A stretch of 8,591 nucleotides of DNA from Enterovirga sp. (GTDB lineage Bacteria; Pseudomonadota; Alphaproteobacteria; Rhizobiales; Beijerinckiaceae), in NCBI GenBank assembly GCA_028290385.1, contig JAQGJZ010000452.1, positions 1 to 8,591 of the forward strand, given 5' to 3'. Position numbers and translations under genes: made by a program. Shown one piece after another: positions 5,954 through 8,591 of the stretch; the stretch's first letter is position 1; each line of letters opens with the position of its first letter. Under the pieces are notes generated by a model. That model did no database searches, was not told where the DNA came from, and worked only from the letters and a program-made list of their open reading frames with translations.

Positions 5954-5966
5954 GCCGAACGGGTCC

Positions 5967-7022
5967 GTGGCATCTGACAAACCGATCTGCCGGGTCCTCG
6001 ACGGCGAGCCCGTATGGCCCCCACCCATCTGGATGATGCGGCAAGCCGGCCGCTATCTGCCGGAGTACCGGGAGCTGCGTGCCAAGGCCGGCTCGTTCCT
6101 CGACCTCTGCTACAATCCCGAGCTCGCGACCGAGGTCACGCTGCAGCCGATCCGCCGGTTCGGGTTCGATGCCGCGATCATGTTCTCGGACATCCTGGTC
6201 GTGCCGCACGCGCTCGGCTGCGACGTGAGCTTCCAGGAGGGCGAAGGCCCGCGGCTGTCCCAGACCACCTCGATGGAGGCGCTCGATCGCCTGGCGCCCA
6301 CGATCCCGCTGGAGCGGCTCGCTCCGGTGTTCGAGGTCCTGCAACGGGTGAGGGAAGGGCTACCGGCCGAGACGGCGCTTCTCGGCTTCTGCGGCGCTCC
6401 CTGGACGGTGGCGAGCTACATGATCGCCGGGAAGGGCACGCCCGACCAGGCGCCCGCCCGCACCCTCGCCTATCGCGATCCGGCGTTCATGGCGGCGCTG
6501 ATCGACCGACTGGTCGAGGCCTCGACCACCTACCTGATCCGGCAGATCGATTCCGGTGCCGACGCGGTCCAGATCTTCGAGTCGTTCGGGGCCGCGCTGC
6601 CGCCGGCCCTGTTCGGTCCGCTGTCGCTCGATCCGATCTCGCGCATCGTCGCCGGCGTGAAGGCCGCGAGGCCCCAGGCACGGGTGATCGTGTTCGTGCG
6701 CGGCTCGGGCGGGCACATGACCCAGCTCGGCTGGAACTGCCCGGGCGACGCGCTCGGACTCGACTGGACGGTCGACCTCGCCCATGTGCTGCCGACCTTC
6801 CCCGAGCATCTGCCGACGCAGGGCAACCTTGATCCGCTCGCCCTGATCGCGGGCGGCGATGCGCTCGAGCGCGGGATCGACGCGGTGCTGGATGCGGTCG
6901 AAGGGCGGCCGCACATCTTCAACCTCGGCCACGGCATTCTGCCGGAAACGCCGATCGTCCATGTCGAGCACATGCTGCGACGGGTGAGGGGAGCCGCCTC
7001 GCGCTACGGGGCGAAGTCCTGA
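5967..7022 (+). CDS. hemE: Uroporphyrinogen decarboxylase
   Basis: HemE converts uroporphyrinogen III to coproporphyrinogen III in haem synthesis, in the cytosol. From GTG 5967 it has 351 residues, the usual length. The first family signature PPIWMMRQAGRYLPEYR (19-35) holds the substrate-binding arginines, the second is GFCGAPWTVASYMI (140-153), Asp75 lies in MFSDILVVPHALG, and QGNLDP (285-290) and His322 in NLGHGILP complete the set. The frame is open upstream to a GTG at 5874, but that extension runs through the AT-rich tract and does not resemble the family, so I preferred 5967. The ribosome-binding site is poor (AAAGG 12 nt upstream). The stop shares its last base with the hemJ start (TGATG), so the two are probably translated together. 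The gene borders oriC in many alphaproteobacteria. Confidence 0.96.
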   Translation: MASDKPICRVLDGEPVWPPPIWMMRQAGRYLPEYRELRAKAGSFLDLCYNPELATEVTLQPIRRFGFDAAIMFSDILVVPHALGCDVSFQEGEGPRLSQTTSMEALDRLAPTIPLERLAPVFEVLQRVREGLPAETALLGFCGAPWTVASYMIAGKGTPDQAPARTLAYRDPAFMAALIDRLVEASTTYLIRQIDSGADAVQIFESFGAALPPALFGPLSLDPISRIVAGVKAARPQARVIVFVRGSGGHMTQLGWNCPGDALGLDWTVDLAHVLPTFPEHLPTQGNLDPLALIAGGDALERGIDAVLDAVEGRPHIFNLGHGILPETPIVHVEHMLRRVRGAASRYGAKS

Positions 7023-7447
7023 TGCTCTACCCGGCGCTGAAGAGCCTGCACATCATCTCGCTCGTCGCCTGGATGGCCGGGATGTTCTATCTGCCGCGGC
7101 TCTTCGTTTATCACGCCGAGGCGCCCAAGGGCTCGCCGCAATCGGAAACCTTCAAGGTCATGGAGCGGCGGCTCCTGAAGGCGATCATGACCCCTGCCAT
7201 GATCGCGACCTGGGTCTTCGGGCTGTGGCTCGCCTGGGAGATGGGCGCCTTTGCGCAGGGGTGGCTGCACGCCAAGCTCGCGGTCGTGCTCGTCCTGTCC
7301 GGGTTGCACGGCCTGCTGGCGAAGCGCCTGCGCGAGTTCGCGGAGGACCGGAACACGCATTCAGGCCGCTACTACCGGATCGTCAACGAGGTGCCGACGT
7401 TGTGCCTCGTCGCAATCGTCGTCCTGGTCGTCTTCAAGCCGTTCTGA
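7022..7447 (+). CDS. hemJ: Protoporphyrinogen oxidase HemJ (UPF0093 membrane protein)
   Basis: HemJ is an integral inner-membrane protein that oxidises protoporphyrinogen IX to protoporphyrin IX, the penultimate haem step, in bacteria lacking HemG or HemY. It has 141 residues with four likely membrane helices (about 5-27, 57-75, 83-101, 125-139). Conserved features are His10 in SLHIISLVAWMAGMFYLPRL (8-27), VYH (29-31), the HAKLAVVLVLSGLHG segment with Lys85 (83-97) and RIVNEVPT (119-126) before the last helix. It overlaps the hemE stop by one base, and this pairing supports the haem role over a generic membrane protein. The next gene is rho, 182 bp away with its own promoter. Its presence suggests, without proving, that HemG and HemY are absent from the genome. 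Confidence 0.92.
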   Translation: MLYPALKSLHIISLVAWMAGMFYLPRLFVYHAEAPKGSPQSETFKVMERRLLKAIMTPAMIATWVFGLWLAWEMGAFAQGWLHAKLAVVLVLSGLHGLLAKRLREFAEDRNTHSGRYYRIVNEVPTLCLVAIVVLVVFKPF

Positions 7448-7448
7448 T

Positions 7449-7481
7449 TTTCCGGCCGAGCTCTTGAGGGCAGGCCGGAAA
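7449..7481. other. Hairpin after hemJ (9-bp perfect stem)
   Basis: TTTCCGGCC (7449-7457) and GGCCGGAAA (7473-7481) form a perfect 9-bp stem around a 15-nt loop that can itself fold (CTC/GAG). It starts right after the hemJ stop. No T-run follows on the plus strand, so it is not a standard intrinsic terminator; it could stabilise the 3' end of the hemE-hemJ transcript. The loop contains the putative -35 element of rho. Confidence 0.5.
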
Positions 7482-7492
7482 GGCCCTATAGG
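7464..7492 (+). promoter_or_regulatory. Candidate sigma-70-type promoter of rho
   Basis: TTGAGG (7464-7469), a 17-nt spacer, then TATAGG (7487-7492): four of six matches to each housekeeping consensus, with ideal spacing. Transcription would start near 7499, giving a leader of about 130 nt. The -10 lies in the palindrome CCCTATAGGG (7484-7493). It would allow rho expression independent of hemE-hemJ. Confidence 0.5.
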
Positions 7493-7498
7493 GTAAGT

Positions 7499-7629
7499 CC
7501 TTCCAACCGACAGGACGCTACGCGTGGAAGAGCCTTCGAGGCTCATTGCCGCGAGCGCGCACAACCGGGCTGCCCTGTCGTCCGTCCCCGCGAGTCCCGG
7601 CCCTTCCTTACCCGCGAGAGTGTTCCCCG
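7499..7629 (+). promoter_or_regulatory. rho mRNA leader with hairpins and a C-rich tract
   Basis: The leader holds a weak stem GTCCT/AGGAC (7497-7501 and 7512-7516) and a perfect hairpin GAGCCT-TCG-AGGCTC (7530-7544). These are followed by a pyrimidine-rich, A-poor tract at 7571-7613 (22 C, 9 G and 2 A among 43 nt). C-rich, G-poor single-stranded RNA is what Rho binds, and in E. coli Rho represses its own gene in the leader. Autoregulation here is an inference. The start has only a modest GAGAG (7616-7620) as ribosome-binding site. Confidence 0.45.
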
Positions 7630-8591
7630 ATGAGGGAAGTGAAACTTGAGGACCTGAAAGCCAAGTCCCCGACCGAGCTCCTGGCCTTTGCCGAGGAATG
7701 CGAGGTCGAGAACGCATCGACTATGCGCAAGCAGGAGTTGATGTTCGCGATCCTGAAGCAACTCGCGGCCCGCGAAACCGAGATCGTCGGGCAAGGCGTG
7801 GTCGAAGTGCTGCAAGACGGGTTCGGCTTTCTGCGCTCGCCGGATTCGAACTACCTCCCCGGCCCGGACGACATCTACGTCTCACCCTCGCAGATCCGGC
7901 GCTTCGGTCTGCGCACCGGCGACACGGTGGACGGCCCGATCCGCGGCCCGAAAGAGGGCGAGCGCTATTTCGCGCTGCTCAAGGTCAACACGATCAATTT
8001 CGAGGACCCTGAGAAGCTCAAGCACAAGGTCCATTTCGACAATCTGACCCCGCTCTACCCGGACGAGCGGATCCGGCTCGAGGTCGTTGAGGAGACCGGC
8101 AAGCGCGACTTCTCGGCCCGCATCATCGATGTCGTGGCGCCCATCGGTAAGGGCCAGCGCGCCCTCATCGTCGCGCCGCCCCGGACGGGTAAGACGGTTC
8201 TGCTGCAGAACGTCGCCAAGTCGGTCACGGCCAACCACCCCGAATGCTACCTCATCGTGCTGCTCATCGACGAGCGGCCGGAAGAGGTGACGGACATGCA
8301 GCGCTCGGTGAAGGGCGAGGTCATCTCCTCGACCTTCGACGAGCCGGCGGCACGCCACGTCCAGGTCGCCGAGATGGTGATCGAGAAGGCCAAGCGCCTC
8401 GTCGAGCACGGGCGTGACGTCGTCATTCTGCTGGATTCGATCACCCGCCTCGGGCGCGCCTACAACACCGTGGTGCCGTCATCCGGCAAGGTGCTGACCG
8501 GCGGCGTGGACGCCAACGCCCTGCAGCGGCCGAAGCGCTTCTTCGGCGCGGCCCGCAACATCGAGGAAGGCGGATCGCTGACCATCATCGC
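7630..8591 (+). CDS. rho: Transcription termination factor Rho, N-terminal 320 codons; C-terminus beyond right edge
   Basis: Rho is a hexameric RNA-dependent ATPase and helicase that ends transcription of untranslated RNA. I translated the plus strand from ATG 7630; the frame is open to the window edge (320 codons plus 2 bases of about 420). The N-terminal domain starts [19 protein letters not shown] (4-22); the RNA-binding OSB fold has [29 protein letters not shown] in two parts (64-80 and 81-92). Walker A APPRTGKT is at 182-189 with Lys188, Walker B VVILLDS at 264-270 with Asp269, and the Q-loop region [21 protein letters not shown] spans 290-310. There is no long insertion such as those in some actinobacterial Rho proteins. 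It follows hemE-hemJ in the same direction but probably has its own promoter. All functional residues within the window appear normal. Confidence 0.97.
   Translation, partial: MREVKLEDLKAKSPTELLAFAEECEVENASTMRKQELMFAILKQLAARETEIVGQGVVEVLQDGFGFLRSPDSNYLPGPDDIYVSPSQIRRFGLRTGDTVDGPIRGPKEGERYFALLKVNTINFEDPEKLKHKVHFDNLTPLYPDERIRLEVVEETGKRDFSARIIDVVAPIGKGQRALIVAPPRTGKTVLLQNVAKSVTANHPECYLIVLLIDERPEEVTDMQRSVKGEVISSTFDEPAARHVQVAEMVIEKAKRLVEHGRDVVILLDSITRLGRAYNTVVPSSGKVLTGGVDANALQRPKRFFGAARNIEEGGSLTII

Larger units (their letters stand above)
5605..5966. other. oriC: Candidate chromosomal replication origin (oriC), hemE-ppsR intergenic region
   Basis: This 362-bp stretch has no gene; the reading frames entering it from ppsR and hemE are N-terminal extensions without family similarity. 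Seen directly: one perfect DnaA box (5636-5644), two adjacent CtrA-like boxes (5787-5819), seven GANTC sites, and an AT-rich tract at 5904-5953 with about one-third G+C against roughly two-thirds overall. Established knowledge: in Caulobacter and related alphaproteobacteria the origin lies beside hemE, opposite a ppsR-like gene, and is controlled by DnaA, CtrA and CcrM methylation. Inference: this is oriC of this chromosome. It must also carry the divergent promoters of ppsR and hemE, which I could not pin down. The weakest point is that only one full-consensus DnaA box is visible; the other candidates are degenerate. Confidence 0.72.

Noticed and set aside
5874..5966. N-terminal extension of hemE from GTG 5874.
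   Set aside because: The extra 31 residues pass through the AT-rich repeat tract, do not resemble HemE proteins, and lack a ribosome-binding site; GTG 5967 gives the normal length.
1..8591. Mobile elements, CRISPR, tRNA, rRNA or a new defence system.
   Set aside because: No transposase, integrase, regularly spaced repeats or RNA-gene signatures were seen; the window is a conserved housekeeping locus.

Overview
This window looks like the chromosomal replication-origin neighbourhood of a high-GC alphaproteobacterium, most likely of the order Hyphomicrobiales (Methylobacterium/Beijerinckiaceae-like; genus not resolvable by eye). Base composition is roughly two-thirds G+C. The gene order ppsR-maf-aroE-coaE-dnaQ on one side and hemE-hemJ-rho on the other is the arrangement that flanks oriC in Caulobacter and other alphaproteobacteria. 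No mobile elements, CRISPR arrays, tRNAs or rRNAs were seen.

Layout. (1) Positions 1-1147, leftward: a Tim44/TimA-like membrane protein followed 4 nt later by mltA (lytic transglycosylase), which runs off the left edge. (2) 1148-1389: divergent intergenic region. (3) 1390-1905, rightward: secB, ending in a clear intrinsic terminator at 1933-1957. (4) 1962-5604, leftward: a tightly packed cluster read in the order ppsR, maf, aroE, coaE, dnaQ, with each start overlapping the preceding stop. dnaQ seems to begin at a CTG codon behind a strong Shine-Dalgarno sequence. (5) 5605-5966: a 362-bp divergent non-coding region with a perfect DnaA box, two tandem CtrA-like boxes, seven GANTC (CcrM) sites and an AT-rich tract. 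This is the candidate oriC. (6) 5967-7447, rightward: hemE and hemJ, with stop and start sharing one base. (7) 7448-7629: rho promoter and C-rich leader. (8) 7630 to the right edge: rho, truncated by the window (320 of about 420 codons).

How the genes fit together. Most are housekeeping genes: haem synthesis (HemE, HemJ), shikimate and coenzyme A synthesis (AroE, CoaE), replication proofreading (DnaQ), nucleotide house-cleaning (Maf), PEP/pyruvate control (PpsR), protein export (SecB), cell-wall turnover (MltA) and transcription termination (Rho). Genes on both sides of the candidate origin are transcribed away from it, in the direction of fork movement; secB is the one exception.

The parts most worth a second look are the non-coding ones: the oriC candidate with its cell-cycle signals, the rho leader, and the dnaQ start. 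Two real genes at the window edges (mltA and rho) are open at the edge and were identified by translating the sequence directly.
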